NCBI RefSeq assembly: GCF_020911945.1
Contig: NZ_CP087135.1
Location: 124,001-188,000, forward strand
DNA: 64,000 nt
Reading direction: 5' to 3'
Source: Flavobacterium galactosidilyticum
Lineage (GTDB): Bacteria; Bacteroidota; Bacteroidia; Flavobacteriales; Flavobacteriaceae
Shown: positions 1 through 9,809 of the stretch, in pieces
Layout of the letters: each line of letters begins with the position of its first letter
Position numbering within the stretch: position 1 is the first letter of the stretch
Position numbers and translations under genes: made by a program
The notes under the pieces: generated by a model
Databases searched by the model: none
What the model saw: only the letters and a program-made list of their open reading frames with translations
Told to the model about the DNA's origin: nothing

Positions 1-3000
1 TTCGGCAAACCAGCTTACTTCATTGCGATTTACATAAGCTGTCCAAGTCGCTGGAGATTGTTGCATATTATTACCACTATCAAACATTCTGTGTACCGTA
101 ATATCTACTGTTTGTCCTTTTAATGATGCCCAATCTGTAATAACTGGTTCAATAATCATTTCGCCCTCTTTAATTACATGATTTGTCATAAATTTAATTA
201 ACTGGCGTTCTGGTTTTATAGCTGGAACATCATTAGAATAATTTACCACTCCACTACTTAGTGTAGCATTACTCGCAACTACGGTTTGGTTTACATCTGC
301 ATGATAGTATCTTGGACCATTAGCTGTAACTGGTTCTGGAACATTCATCCGTGCATATAGCATCAGGCCTATTGTTTCTACATCTAATTCGTGATAACTA
401 TCTCGAGTTATTTGTTCCACATTTCGCAAAGTATTCCAAAAACGGAATTCATCAATTTTCCCTGTAAATTCACGATCAACAGTTTCTATTCCTGCTAAAT
501 CTTTTGAACCTCTAGCACCTAACCAAACTTTATTGCCCGAGAAGCCGCCAATGCTAGTCATTTGATTAGAAGAAACTAATTTTGTATCTACATACGTTCT
601 TAATGAACCAATTCGATTGAATAATAAAGTCACATGATGCCAATTGTCATCAGCAACACTTTTTGTTGTTAGTTCATATGATTTGCCCTCACTTTTCAAT
701 GATAACAAACCAGAATTATTGATATCAACAGACCATTTATTAGATAAGCCATTGCTTTGAATTACATCCGATCCATCTCCTTTTCCATTTGAAAAGATGG
801 TAGCTTCCTGGGAAGTTCCTGTTTTTATCCAAAACTCCATAGTAGCGTCCATTTCATTAGTCAACTGAACAAAATTCACATTGTCCATTACCAAATGTTG
901 TCCGTTAGTAAATTCATATGAAGTCCCTTTTGGTTTGATATCCCAAGAAGTATTGACAGTAGCATGTTTATATCGCGCCAAATCTTTAGCCAAATTACTT
1001 CTACCTTCATTCATTGGCCAATAACCAATCAATTTAGACTCATTACCTGATAACTTACTAAACATTTTAGCATACGAGTCTTCCTTTGTGATTGATTTAT
1101 TCCACAAACGAAGGTCATGCATATTTCCAACAAATGTATTTCCTCCAATTATCAATGCATTGTTATTTGCAAATTGCATATTAGCACTTGCTGTTTTAGT
1201 ACCTATTTCAGTATCATCTTCGAAGATCCGAATAGCACCAGTAGTGCTATTATAAGTAAAGGTATAGTGATGAAATAAGTTGTCATTTGTCAAAATTCCA
1301 TCTGTAGTAACACCTCCTAATGTGAAAGAAATACCATCAGTACCACGTAATCCGATACTCAAGCCACCTTCTTGTGAAAGAATAGTACTTGGACTACTAG
1401 TTTTTGTTCCATTTTTCATCCAAAATTCAAAAGTCAAATCTCCTGAAGCAATTTTTGGATCATTTATTACAGCAGTGTTACTATTTCCTTCAAAATAAAG
1501 AGATACATTATGATCAACTGGCAATTGATTGGTTTGTCCTTTTATTTCTATAGTACTTACTGCTGAGTTGTAAAAAACATCTTCACTGAAATTCACTTTC
1601 AAATCTTCTCCCACTCCTAAAATTCCATCAATAGGTAGAGGGGTGCCAAATAATTGTGGCGCACGTAAATCGACTGTTCCGGTTATAACATCAGATATAA
1701 ACTCAGTATCATTCGTACACGTACTTCTCGCTCTAATTTCATATTTTCCATCAAGCAATTTTGAAGTTGCAATGTCAAAATTATAGGTCAAATTAGAAGC
1801 TGAACCAATAGCCGATATTTGAGTCTCTTTGTTTAATACCGCTTCGTCGTAAAATGCAGTAGTGCCATAATAAGTATGTAAACGAATCCAATTAGGACTT
1901 GACGCCAATCGATACTCTAAATCAAGTTTTTTGAAACTCTTGAATTTAGTACTAAAATTATTCAAATTTATTGCTAATGGTTTCGTTGTACCATCAGTAT
2001 TAAAAGCCTTTTCTCTATTGTAAACCCAATTGTTTAACGGAGCACTCACCGTTACACTAGAACAGGAAGGTAAGAAACCTGCCGAAATTAGTACTTCTGA
2101 ACTTACCTCTTCTGCATCACATAAAGATTCCATTCTAATTTTTATATCCTTGTAATCATAAACATCAGAAATGGATTTAGCTAGAGTTAATTTATAAACC
2201 ACTTCTTCTCCATAAGGAACATATACAATAGTTCCATTAGGCTCAATATTGATTAAGGCATTATTTGGATTAGTAGTATTGTCTACAATTAATCGGAAGC
2301 TTGCATCTAAAAAGTTGGCTCCAGATTTAGCAGCACTATTGTTTGTTAATATTAATTCGAATTCAGCATTTCTATTTTCAGAAATATTACTAACATTGTT
2401 TTCAGTTACCTTCAGTACAGGAACTTCTACCATTTGAGTAGCAAAACTTAATGCTTCTTGTTTATCTTCAGGCAACTCCTCTATTACTTTCGATAAAGGA
2501 TCGTAGGTCGCTTTATTGTAAAAAAGTGACATTTCTGCACCTTCCTGAGGACATGATGTTTGACCTCCTTTAGTTATAAAAATAGGACCGTTACCATCAA
2601 ATGGATCAATGACATCAACGCTTAAAAAGTTGGCTACATCATTATCCTTAATCGTATAACTGATGTTTGTCGTATTTGCAGTTTCTTGAGATACCGAAGA
2701 ATTAATATCCTGCTGAAAAAACGCACTCGTATTTACAGTCAGTCCTACTTTATTTATCTTAAAACCAAGCTCCAGCGCTAGCGATTCATCAATAACAAGG
2801 TTGTAGGAAGTAGAAGATTCTTCTACTACACTAGTCTCTACACTTTGTGTAAAAGAACCCAAGCCAGCATCAAAAGAAAGATTTTTTTTAAAATTAGAAT
2901 CTAGTAAGTTTTTAACAGCATCGGATTGGTTAAGTTTTCTTTTTAATTTATTTTCAGCTACAGGATCTCCAACAACAGTGCTATATACTCCGTTAACTTT

Positions 3001-6000
3001 ATTTTTAAAATTACTTATGACATTTGACAAACTTGCTTTGTATTCTTCTGGACTATTTTTTGCCGCATATTTGCTCTTTTCATTATCTAAAATAACTTTT
3101 CTCCACAATCTTATCTTCTCCATATATCCCTCTCTTAATTCGATGTTTTTCTTAGAATTAGGGTCTGGTCCATTTAGATTATTCGTAATGAATACATCGT
3201 ATTCAGGAATCAAAGTATTCAAAATATATTTCTGCGAATACATGAAAAATGTGGGGCTAATGCGATCATTTATCATCAAAGCTTTTTGCTTACTGATATA
3301 AACAGGATTTGAGACCGTACCTAAATTTACATACTCCGTTATTGGAAGTTCTTGTAAAACACCATTAACTGATTTTTTGGGTATTGTATTAGACAGCTCA
3401 ACATTATCAAAAGATCCATAATACATGTTTTTTGAGTTTCCAATATATAAATCACCATCAGAACCTACATAATCTACACCATCGCTAGTTGATATTGCCT
3501 TATTAAAAGTATAAGTACTTGTTATACTTTTACCATCAAATGACGTATTACTCAAGCCTAAATTAGATTCCAGACTATTTACAACCTCAGTATCTATTTC
3601 TGGGGTTGGTACTATTCCTCCAGAAATAACAAATCGTGTTCCCATACTAGCAGTAGTATTATTTAAAAAACCCTCCTGGTCAGTTAAAGAAGCTTGAGAG
3701 GTAAACGAAATACTAGTTCCTTGTTCAATAGTAGCAGAGCTGTTCGACCCTGGTGGATCCCTTAAGATAATAGCTGGAATTTCAGGCGCTTCAGTTACAA
3801 AAGTCTGACTTCCGTCTGAAGCACCCCCTATAATAATACCAGTATCTTTAAAGTTTTCAACTTCATAATCAATCTCGTTTATTCTATATTTTAAAGTGCT
3901 TCTTACTTCAAATGGAGGTAGTACCGATGGCACTCCTGCTTTAAACGTATAAGTTAATGTGTTTCCATTCGTTACAATTGACTCTGAATCAGCTAAAGCT
4001 AGATTATTGGTTTTTACTAACTCTCCATCTGTTACCGGTACATTGACATCAATACCTATTCCAGAATCATTATTGGTATAACGCTCAAAACGGTTCATAA
4101 CAATTTTATATTCTAAAAACTGTTTATAAATAGGTTTTACAAAGTTTTTTGTTGACACAGAAACTCCATTCACATCAAGATTTTGTTCAGAAGTTTGCTG
4201 GGTTACTTGTAATACTGGAGTAGATCTGAAGGTAAAACTTTTTTCATAATGATAGGCCGTTCCTTTTAGTATTTTATCAATACCGCCTTCTTTGTATTGA
4301 TATTCAGGTATTTTAACAGCTGGTATCGCTAAAAAGTCAAATATCTCTGTAGTTCCTGCTTTTAATAAGGAAATAGCTGAGTTAGTTTTGATTTTTAAGT
4401 CACTATCTTGAAGATTATAACGTAGTGGCATTACAGCAACTCGATACTCACCCGATTTTTCATTAGTCGTAAAACTGAATTTAGTGTAATCTGTAACATT
4501 AGCTCCTACTGGAGCATAGCCTAATGTAAAATCAGCTTTACCGATATTGTTTTTAGCACTAACTTCCAGTGTTTTTGTTATACCAGAATCGACCACTGTT
4601 TTTGTGACTAAACCCTTGTCACCAAATCCAATAACTTTAGCAGACTCTACAGCACCACCTACCACTTTACCTACTACATCAACTCTAGTTGTATTAATAA
4701 AATAAACGGGAGCATTAGAGTCTTCAAAAAATTCCTTAAACTCACTTGTAGCTGCTGGAAAACGACCATTATAAGTAAATTGATGTCCATCTTTTTTTAC
4801 TGTGATGTAATGTTTTCCAATAGGTACGCTGATATCAAAACGACCTTCATCATCAGTAACTACTGGAATATTATTGGCATCTAACACAATAGCTCCATCT
4901 ATATAAACATTAGCTCCTTCTGTAAAAATAGTAGCATATCGATCCAAATAATCATCTGACTTGTCCGCAGGAGTTCCAGCATCATGTATCCAATATTTAC
5001 CTTTAGGATATTTTTCGCTATTAATTTCATATTCGTTATAGCCTTCATCAATAATATTACTCCCCCCAGCAACCCATACATCACCTTCATTAGTTGCTTT
5101 TTTATCATCTACTTTTGCAAATGAAGGAAAAACACCTCGAGTATCAAACTGAACAACTCCTTTGAAACTAAACGAAGACTGATCAATAAAGTCAATTTTA
5201 TTTACCACCTCTGAACCTTGTCCTAAATAGACCAATTGTTGATTGGGCTCAAATTTGTGCTGACCATATAAAGGTGTAATATTAAAAGATTCACCAGTTC
5301 CAGAATACTGTATTGATGTTATTTGATAGTTTCCGTTTTTATCAGTGACCCCTAAAACTCCCAGTTGAGAGGTAGTTGGATAATTGTCTGCTGCAGTCGC
5401 CCACTTTACTTTGGCTGTTGGATCTGTATCCTCATTCGAAAATTTTCCATGATTTTTGTTATAATTAAAACCATTTCGTGATAAATCATAAGCATAAGCA
5501 CCTGTTTTCTCGTTCGCTCTTAAATACGAAACCAATCGGGAATCATTTCCACTTATAAATCGAGAATAGTCGGTACGTATTATTGCTTCGTCCAAAGGTG
5601 CGTTCCATATTCTGATTTCATCAATATAACTAGCCTTTCCACCTCCGACTTTAGTATTGCCCCAAGATCCTTGTACCAATGAAATGGTACCAGTAGGAAT
5701 ACTAACATCAAAAGTTGAATAGATTCCTAATTGAGCTATTTTCTGCTTGTATTGGGCTGTAATAGCTCTACCATTAATATAAAGCAAAGGGACTTGAGTG
5801 TCATTAAGCACTATTGAAAAGTGAGCAAATGAAGTGTTAAACTCTGAAATTGGCACTAGCACATCATCACCTCTTGTATTCAATTTTCCAGAAGGAAAAT
5901 AATCTTTCAAAGTATACGTATTGCCTCCAATAGTAATATCCATTGTTTTATTAACAGGGTTTAATTTTACCGCAGTTTCTATAGTAGTTGTAGCGTTTGA

Positions 6001-6771
6001 TATTGTAAATAATCGAATAGCCGCTTCTGTATCGCTAGTATATCCATTCTGAGGCTTTACCCATGCTTGAAAAGTCGCCGAATTAGATAAGAGTGAACTC
6101 GCACCACCGATGCTTACAAAGCTAGTCGCTGGAATACTCAAAGAACTACCCGATTTTAACTCACTTCCGCTAGAGACCGCTGTAACAATCACATCCTTTA
6201 CCGGATTTCCTCCTTTAAAACTAATGTTACCTGTAACAACCGCAGTAGGGTTTCTATACCCAATACCAGTTATATAGGTATTATAAAGACTTGAAATATT
6301 ACTAATTCCTTCTGCTTCTACTTTGTATTCGTAGAGTACTCCTCCTTCAACATATTTGTCTTCATAATTAGTTTCGGTCGAAGGAAGCCCCACAACTAGA
6401 TTATACGGTTTATCTCCCTGCTCGGAATAAATTCTTCGGTATATTTTCAAACCTTTAACCAAGTTAGAATTAGCTCTTAAACTCCAACTAATAAGTATTT
6501 TATCACCATAAAAGCCTTTAGATACTTCAAAAGACTCCTCGGCAAAAGTATTATACAAATAAAGTACATCCCATGGAAATCGGATATCTGCAGGATTTGT
6601 AATCCTCGGTCCATTTGTATTTTGTCCCAAATAAGGAAGTCCGACTTGTATACTGAAGCCCTTATTTTGGATAGCCTGAGATACAGGTACAATTTTAGCT
6701 CCACCTGCATTTTGGGCTCCTACTCCTGTTACCAGAAAAAAGAGTCCGAGTGCTGTTAGTATTTTTTTCAT
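1..6771 (-). CDS. Giant exported LamG-domain surface protein (partial, C-terminus outside window)
   Basis: One uninterrupted frame of 2257 codons runs from the ATG at 6771 to the left edge, so the C-terminus is missing. Residues 1-19 form a signal peptide (MKKILTALGLFFLVTGVGAQ). A fibronectin-III-like stretch lies near 85-170. Three LamG/concanavalin-type jellyroll modules are suggested near 210-420, 1750-1890 and 1950-2110, each ending in a module-closing motif (IDEIRIWN, MHDLRLWN, IDEFRFWN). Between them are carboxypeptidase-regulatory-like beta segments (VTDKNGNYQI near 474, VTDDEGRFDI near 637) and one helical, Lys/Glu-rich stretch near 1200-1300. Exported giant proteins of this kind in Flavobacteriia usually act at the cell surface and are often type IX secretion substrates; the C-terminal sorting signal that would show this is not in the window. 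It starts 9 bases after the stop of the tail-collar gene, so the two are probably co-transcribed. The ligand is unknown. Confidence 0.85.
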   Translation of the reverse strand, partial: MKKILTALGLFFLVTGVGAQNAGGAKIVPVSQAIQNKGFSIQVGLPYLGQNTNGPRITNPADIRFPWDVLYLYNTFAEESFEVSKGFYGDKILISWSLRANSNLVKGLKIYRRIYSEQGDKPYNLVVGLPSTETNYEDKYVEGGVLYEYKVEAEGISNISSLYNTYITGIGYRNPTAVVTGNISFKGGNPVKDVIVTAVSSGSELKSGSSLSIPATSFVSIGGASSLLSNSATFQAWVKPQNGYTSDTEAAIRLFTISNATTTIETAVKLNPVNKTMDITIGGNTYTLKDYFPSGKLNTRGDDVLVPISEFNTSFAHFSIVLNDTQVPLLYINGRAITAQYKQKIAQLGIYSTFDVSIPTGTISLVQGSWGNTKVGGGKASYIDEIRIWNAPLDEAIIRTDYSRFISGNDSRLVSYLRANEKTGAYAYDLSRNGFNYNKNHGKFSNEDTDPTAKVKWATAADNYPTTSQLGVLGVTDKNGNYQITSIQYSGTGESFNITPLYGQHKFEPNQQLVYLGQGSEVVNKIDFIDQSSFSFKGVVQFDTRGVFPSFAKVDDKKATNEGDVWVAGGSNIIDEGYNEYEINSEKYPKGKYWIHDAGTPADKSDDYLDRYATIFTEGANVYIDGAIVLDANNIPVVTDDEGRFDISVPIGKHYITVKKDGHQFTYNGRFPAATSEFKEFFEDSNAPVYFINTTRVDVVGKVVGGAVESAKVIGFGDKGLVTKTVVDSGITKTLEVSAKNNIGKADFTLGYAPVGANVTDYTKFSFTTNEKSGEYRVAVMPLRYNLQDSDLKIKTNSAISLLKAGTTEIFDFLAIPAVKIPEYQYKEGGIDKILKGTAYHYEKSFTFRSTPVLQVTQQTSEQNLDVNGVSVSTKNFVKPIYKQFLEYKIVMNRFERYTNNDSGIGIDVNVPVTDGELVKTNNLALADSESIVTNGNTLTYTFKAGVPSVLPPFEVRSTLKYRINEIDYEVENFKDTGIIIGGASDGSQTFVTEAPEIPAIILRDPPGSNSSATIEQGTSISFTSQASLTDQEGFLNNTTASMGTRFVISGGIVPTPEIDTEVVNSLESNLGLSNTSFDGKSITSTYTFNKAISTSDGVDYVGSDGDLYIGNSKNMYYGSFDNVELSNTIPKKSVNGVLQELPITEYVNLGTVSNPVYISKQKALMINDRISPTFFMYSQKYILNTLIPEYDVFITNNLNGPDPNSKKNIELREGYMEKIRLWRKVILDNEKSKYAAKNSPEEYKASLSNVISNFKNKVNGVYSTVVGDPVAENKLKRKLNQSDAVKNLLDSNFKKNLSFDAGLGSFTQSVETSVVEESSTSYNLVIDESLALELGFKINKVGLTVNTSAFFQQDINSSVSQETANTTNISYTIKDNDVANFLSVDVIDPFDGNGPIFITKGGQTSCPQEGAEMSLFYNKATYDPLSKVIEELPEDKQEALSFATQMVEVPVLKVTENNVSNISENRNAEFELILTNNSAAKSGANFLDASFRLIVDNTTNPNNALINIEPNGTIVYVPYGEEVVYKLTLAKSISDVYDYKDIKIRMESLCDAEEVSSEVLISAGFLPSCSSVTVSAPLNNWVYNREKAFNTDGTTKPLAINLNNFSTKFKSFKKLDLEYRLASSPNWIRLHTYYGTTAFYDEAVLNKETQISAIGSASNLTYNFDIATSKLLDGKYEIRARSTCTNDTEFISDVITGTVDLRAPQLFGTPLPIDGILGVGEDLKVNFSEDVFYNSAVSTIEIKGQTNQLPVDHNVSLYFEGNSNTAVINDPKIASGDLTFEFWMKNGTKTSSPSTILSQEGGLSIGLRGTDGISFTLGGVTTDGILTNDNLFHHYTFTYNSTTGAIRIFEDDTEIGTKTASANMQFANNNALIIGGNTFVGNMHDLRLWNKSITKEDSYAKMFSKLSGNESKLIGYWPMNEGRSNLAKDLARYKHATVNTSWDIKPKGTSYEFTNGQHLVMDNVNFVQLTNEMDATMEFWIKTGTSQEATIFSNGKGDGSDVIQSNGLSNKWSVDINNSGLLSLKSEGKSYELTTKSVADDNWHHVTLLFNRIGSLRTYVDTKLVSSNQMTSIGGFSGNKVWLGARGSKDLAGIETVDREFTGKIDEFRFWNTLRNVEQITRDSYHELDVETIGLMLYARMNVPEPVTANGPRYYHADVNQTVVASNATLSSGVVNYSNDVPAIKPERQLIKFMTNHVIKEGEMIIEPVITDWASLKGQTVDITVHRMFDSGNNMQQSPATWTAYVNRNEVSWFAE

Positions 6772-6780
6772 AATTACAGC

Positions 6781-7659
6781 TTATAATTTTATGATATAAT
6801 TTACACCGTAGTTTACTGGTCGAGTTTCATCAATCCCTATTTCTTGTGTTACCCCAGCAGTGACGGCATGCGAGTGGGAACCAGCATCCTTCATTTTTTT
6901 TGGATATTTAACATCTGGCTCACCACTAGTATCATCTATATTTCCACTAGTATTATCACCGGTAACTCGTAAAATATATTGATATTCACCGTCGGAATGG
7001 TTGTGATTTCCAGTCGTATTTGTTGTAAGTGTACCAGGACCATGAGCGTGTTTTTCAAAACTATCTTGTTGTACCGCTTTTAAAGCAGGTCCTGTTTGTC
7101 CTGCTCCAGCTGTACCTGTCCCTCTAAGAAACATTCCTTGTAGATTCGGAGCATTAGCACCTACCATAGCGATTAAAGCTGTAGCTGTAGTCGGTAAAGG
7201 AGTTCCATTGCACAATGCCCATCCAATAGGGGCAACTGCGCCAATAAATGGCATTATAGAACCCGTAGGCACTCCGTTGTTTGCAGAAATAGCATAAGGA
7301 ACATGACGTAATTGCTCGTCTGAAATTACATCATCACCATTTTCAATTTTAAGGTAAGCGATATTGTCCGCAAACAAAAAATTATTTGTAGCCGCTGGCT
7401 CAATAACATCTGAGAAAACACCAAAATTATCAGTTGTTACATTTTTAGTAGTAGTATAAATTTCTTTAGGAGCTTTAGCCGCATCCAAGTAATACAAAGT
7501 ATACGTAAGACTGATAGTCTGATTTGTCCTAGCTGTATTATTATTATCTCGGGCAATACCTTGGACAGCAATACCTGATTGTGTTGCTGAACTTTGAGCA
7601 TAGTTTAGAGTTATTGAACAGATCATGAAAAACGCTGATAATAGTAATTTTGATTTCAT
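6781..7659 (-). CDS. Exported tail-collar-domain protein
   Basis: This 292-residue protein has a signal peptide (MKSKLLLSAFFMICSITLNYAQ). Residues about 30-128 match the beta-rich module common in exported Bacteroidetes proteins, beginning with an AVQGIARD-like segment and ending in VPYAISAN. From about residue 130 comes a phage tail-collar-type domain (GSIMPFIGAVAPIGWALCNG, then NLQGMFLRGTG), followed by a His/Gly/Thr-rich tip-like segment with paired HAHG, HNHS and HSHA motifs, and the ending RPVNYGVNYIIKL typical of collar-domain proteins. No tail, sheath or baseplate genes are nearby, so this is a cellular surface protein and not part of a prophage. It is the first gene of the unit that continues into the giant LamG protein, which suggests that the two work together outside the cell. 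Function is inferred only from domains. Confidence 0.8.
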   Translation of the reverse strand: MKSKLLLSAFFMICSITLNYAQSSATQSGIAVQGIARDNNNTARTNQTISLTYTLYYLDAAKAPKEIYTTTKNVTTDNFGVFSDVIEPAATNNFLFADNIAYLKIENGDDVISDEQLRHVPYAISANNGVPTGSIMPFIGAVAPIGWALCNGTPLPTTATALIAMVGANAPNLQGMFLRGTGTAGAGQTGPALKAVQQDSFEKHAHGPGTLTTNTTGNHNHSDGEYQYILRVTGDNTSGNIDDTSGEPDVKYPKKMKDAGSHSHAVTAGVTQEIGIDETRPVNYGVNYIIKL

Positions 7660-7691
7660 AAATAATTGATTTAAGTTTTTTATTTCATTAT

Positions 7692-7720
7692 GTTAATTGT
7701 GACTGAAGTCACTAATTAAC
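7692..7720. promoter_or_regulatory. Inverted repeat upstream of the collar/LamG unit
   Basis: A 13-base arm (GTTAATTGTGACT) faces its complement across a 2-base centre, with one extra T in the right arm. It sits about 33 bases before the start of the collar gene. There is no following T-run on the minus strand, so it is not a normal terminator. It could be an operator or a 5' leader hairpin. Confidence 0.45.
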
Positions 7721-8127
7721 TTGATGTGAAATTATTTCAAAAAAAATCAATACTACTAAATAAGAGGGGGACAAAAAAGGGACAAAAAACTTTTAAATGT
7801 TTGATATACAATAATTTAAATCATAACTATTTATTAAAAAGCAAAAAACACCTAAATAATAGGATAAAATAGCCTTGCAAATTAGAATACAAACGTAAAA
7901 GAGAAAGCTTTTGTAATGAACCATATTGAAAAAATATTAAATCAGAAATCAAAACTCTTCTTTATCAAAAGCCCGTACGTTAAAAAATTGACATCTAAAA
8001 ATTAGCCCAACCAATAAGAATTACGATCGTCTGTCTTTTAAAAACAGAACTTATTTTTATATTCTAATGAAATCTGCTTTATTTAAAAATAAGTCACAAA
8101 ATAGTTTACGAAATCGATTGAAATGGG

Positions 8128-8135
8128 TATTTTTG
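8128..8135 (+). promoter_or_regulatory. Bacteroidetes -7 promoter box for GAPDH
   Basis: TATTTTTG fits the TAnnTTTG consensus of the Bacteroidetes primary sigma factor and is followed by CAC. It lies 48 bases before the ATG. No clear -33 TTG at ideal spacing was found. Confidence 0.45.
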
Positions 8136-8183
8136 CACAAAATTTTAAAAAATACACTAACTTATTTTCATTAAATTTTCAAC

Positions 8184-9632
8184 ATGGCAACTACCACTTT
8201 ATACGAAAAAGAAGTTTCTTTTCAAGCCGACAGGCGACGTGCAGGAGTAAAACTGATTAAAATCATCAGTGATTTATGGTATGATAAATCAATAGAAATG
8301 GTTCTGTTTCGCAACCAATTAATTGATCGAAATGTCAGCGACATTATTAACCTTCATGGTTATGCTGCCGAATTTGTAGGTAAACCAATTTCAATTTTCA
8401 ATTCCGTTAAAATTGCAAAAGCTATTTTAGAGTTAGACCTTCCACCTGCAAAATTAGACATTGGAAAATTAGCCTATGAATATGCTTTGGAAGAAGACAA
8501 ATACCAAGATGCCAAGTATTTTGTGATTGACAAATTAAAAAACGCCAAAAACTCAGAAGAAATTCATCCAAAGGATGTTGTTCTTTATGGTTTTGGTAGA
8601 ATTGGACGCTTATTAGCGCGAGAATTAATGTCAAAAACAGGAAAAGGAAGCCAATTAAGATTGAGAGCTATTGTAACGCGAGATAAAAACGATGCAACAA
8701 CACTAGAAAAAAGAGCCTCTTTATTAAGATATGATTCTATTCATGGTGATTTTCAGGGATCAGTAACTGCAGATACTAAAAATAACGCATTGATTATTAA
8801 CGGCACTACCGTTTACGTCATAACTGCAAATAGTCCAGAGGAAATTGATTATACGCAATACGGAATTGATAATGCATTAGTGATAGATAACACAGGAGCC
8901 TTTACCACACACGAAGCGCTAAGCCGCCATTTAGTTTCAAAAGGAGCTAACAAAGTGTTGCTTACTGCTCCAGGAAAAGGAGTTCCAAATATTGTTCATG
9001 GGGTAAACCAAAATGAATATAATCCTGATGAGATTGATATTTTTTCTGCAGCTTCCTGCACTACAAATGCAATTACTCCTATTCTAAAAGTTGTTGAAGA
9101 TAATTTAGGTATAATTAGAGGACATTTAGAAACAATTCATGCCTATACTAATGACCAAAATTTAGTTGATAACATGCATAAAAAATACCGTCGTGGCAGA
9201 GCAGCTGCTTTGAATATGGTAATCACTGAAACAGGTGCTGGAAGTGCTGTTGCGAAAGCTTTACCTTCATTAGAAGGAAAGTTAACTTCGAATGCAATTA
9301 GAGTTCCCGTTCCAAACGGTTCATTGGTGGTTTTAAATCTTGAAGTTTCAAGAGAAACTTCAGTTGATGAAATCAATGCCATAATGAAAAAATATGCATT
9401 GGAAGGTGAATTGGTAGAGCAAATCAAATTTTCTATGAATAACGAGTTAGTTTCATCCGATATTGTGGGTACTTCACAACCTGCAATTTATGATAGCAAC
9501 GCAACTATTGTTTCAAGAGATGGAAAGAATATAGTATTATACATCTGGTATGACAACGAATACGGATATAGTCACCAAGTAATTAGACTAGCAAAATATA
9601 TTGCCAAAGTAAGACGTTTTACGTACTACTAG
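8184..9632 (+). CDS. gap: Glyceraldehyde-3-phosphate dehydrogenase, long form
   Basis: The 482-residue protein converts glyceraldehyde 3-phosphate to 1,3-bisphosphoglycerate (or the reverse) with NAD(P) in the cytoplasm. The Rossmann glycine motif is YGFGRIGRL near residue 133, and the catalytic cysteine is Cys292 in SAASCTTNAITP. The C-terminal WYDNEYGYSHQV motif is also typical. It is about 150 residues longer than ordinary GAPDH (about 331-340); the extra part is an N-terminal helical extension of about 130 residues. The family with this extension is common in Bacteroidetes. The gene stands alone, with its own promoter box and a strong terminator, and no glycolytic neighbours. A second, short GAPDH may exist elsewhere in the genome, in which case this one could serve gluconeogenesis; that part is inference. 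Confidence 0.93.
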   Translation: MATTTLYEKEVSFQADRRRAGVKLIKIISDLWYDKSIEMVLFRNQLIDRNVSDIINLHGYAAEFVGKPISIFNSVKIAKAILELDLPPAKLDIGKLAYEYALEEDKYQDAKYFVIDKLKNAKNSEEIHPKDVVLYGFGRIGRLLARELMSKTGKGSQLRLRAIVTRDKNDATTLEKRASLLRYDSIHGDFQGSVTADTKNNALIINGTTVYVITANSPEEIDYTQYGIDNALVIDNTGAFTTHEALSRHLVSKGANKVLLTAPGKGVPNIVHGVNQNEYNPDEIDIFSAASCTTNAITPILKVVEDNLGIIRGHLETIHAYTNDQNLVDNMHKKYRRGRAAALNMVITETGAGSAVAKALPSLEGKLTSNAIRVPVPNGSLVVLNLEVSRETSVDEINAIMKKYALEGELVEQIKFSMNNELVSSDIVGTSQPAIYDSNATIVSRDGKNIVLYIWYDNEYGYSHQVIRLAKYIAKVRRFTYY

Positions 9633-9671
9633 TCTTTAAGTTACAGGTTGAGGATTGTAGTTGTGTCTTGT

Positions 9672-9700
9672 TTTTTAGTTTTTAGTTTTTAGTTTTTAGT
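9672..9700. repeat. Short tandem heptamer repeat (TTTTTAG)
   Basis: About four head-to-tail copies of TTTTTAG lie between the GAPDH stop and its terminator. They are not coding. Confidence 0.6.
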
Positions 9701-9740
9701 TTAAATTTAAAATAGCAGCAACTCAACCTGAATTCAATAG

Positions 9741-9775
9741 AAAATCCGTCGCGTTATGATAACGAGACGGATTTT
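9741..9775. terminator. Bidirectional terminator between GAPDH and permease
   Basis: A 10-bp stem (AAAATCCGTC with its complement) is extended by an inner CGTTAT/ATAACG stem. A and T tracts at the outer ends let it serve both convergent genes. Confidence 0.8.
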
Positions 9776-9809
9776 ATTATTTAAGAACTCAACTCATTTA
9801 CCACCAAAA

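Larger units (their letters stand above)
7660..8183. other. Divergent intergenic region
   Basis: This AT-rich gap separates the leftward collar unit from the rightward GAPDH gene. It holds the inverted repeat near the collar gene and a TAnnTTTG box before GAPDH. No convincing coding sequence was found; a 22-codon frame at 7916 is not supported. Confidence 0.6.

Noticed and set aside
6781..7659. Prophage tail gene
   Set aside because: No other phage structural, lysis or integrase gene lies near; the signal peptide and the N-terminal module point to a cellular exported protein.
7916..7984. Short + strand frame starting MNHIEKILNQ
   Set aside because: It is only 22 codons with no start signal or conserved features.
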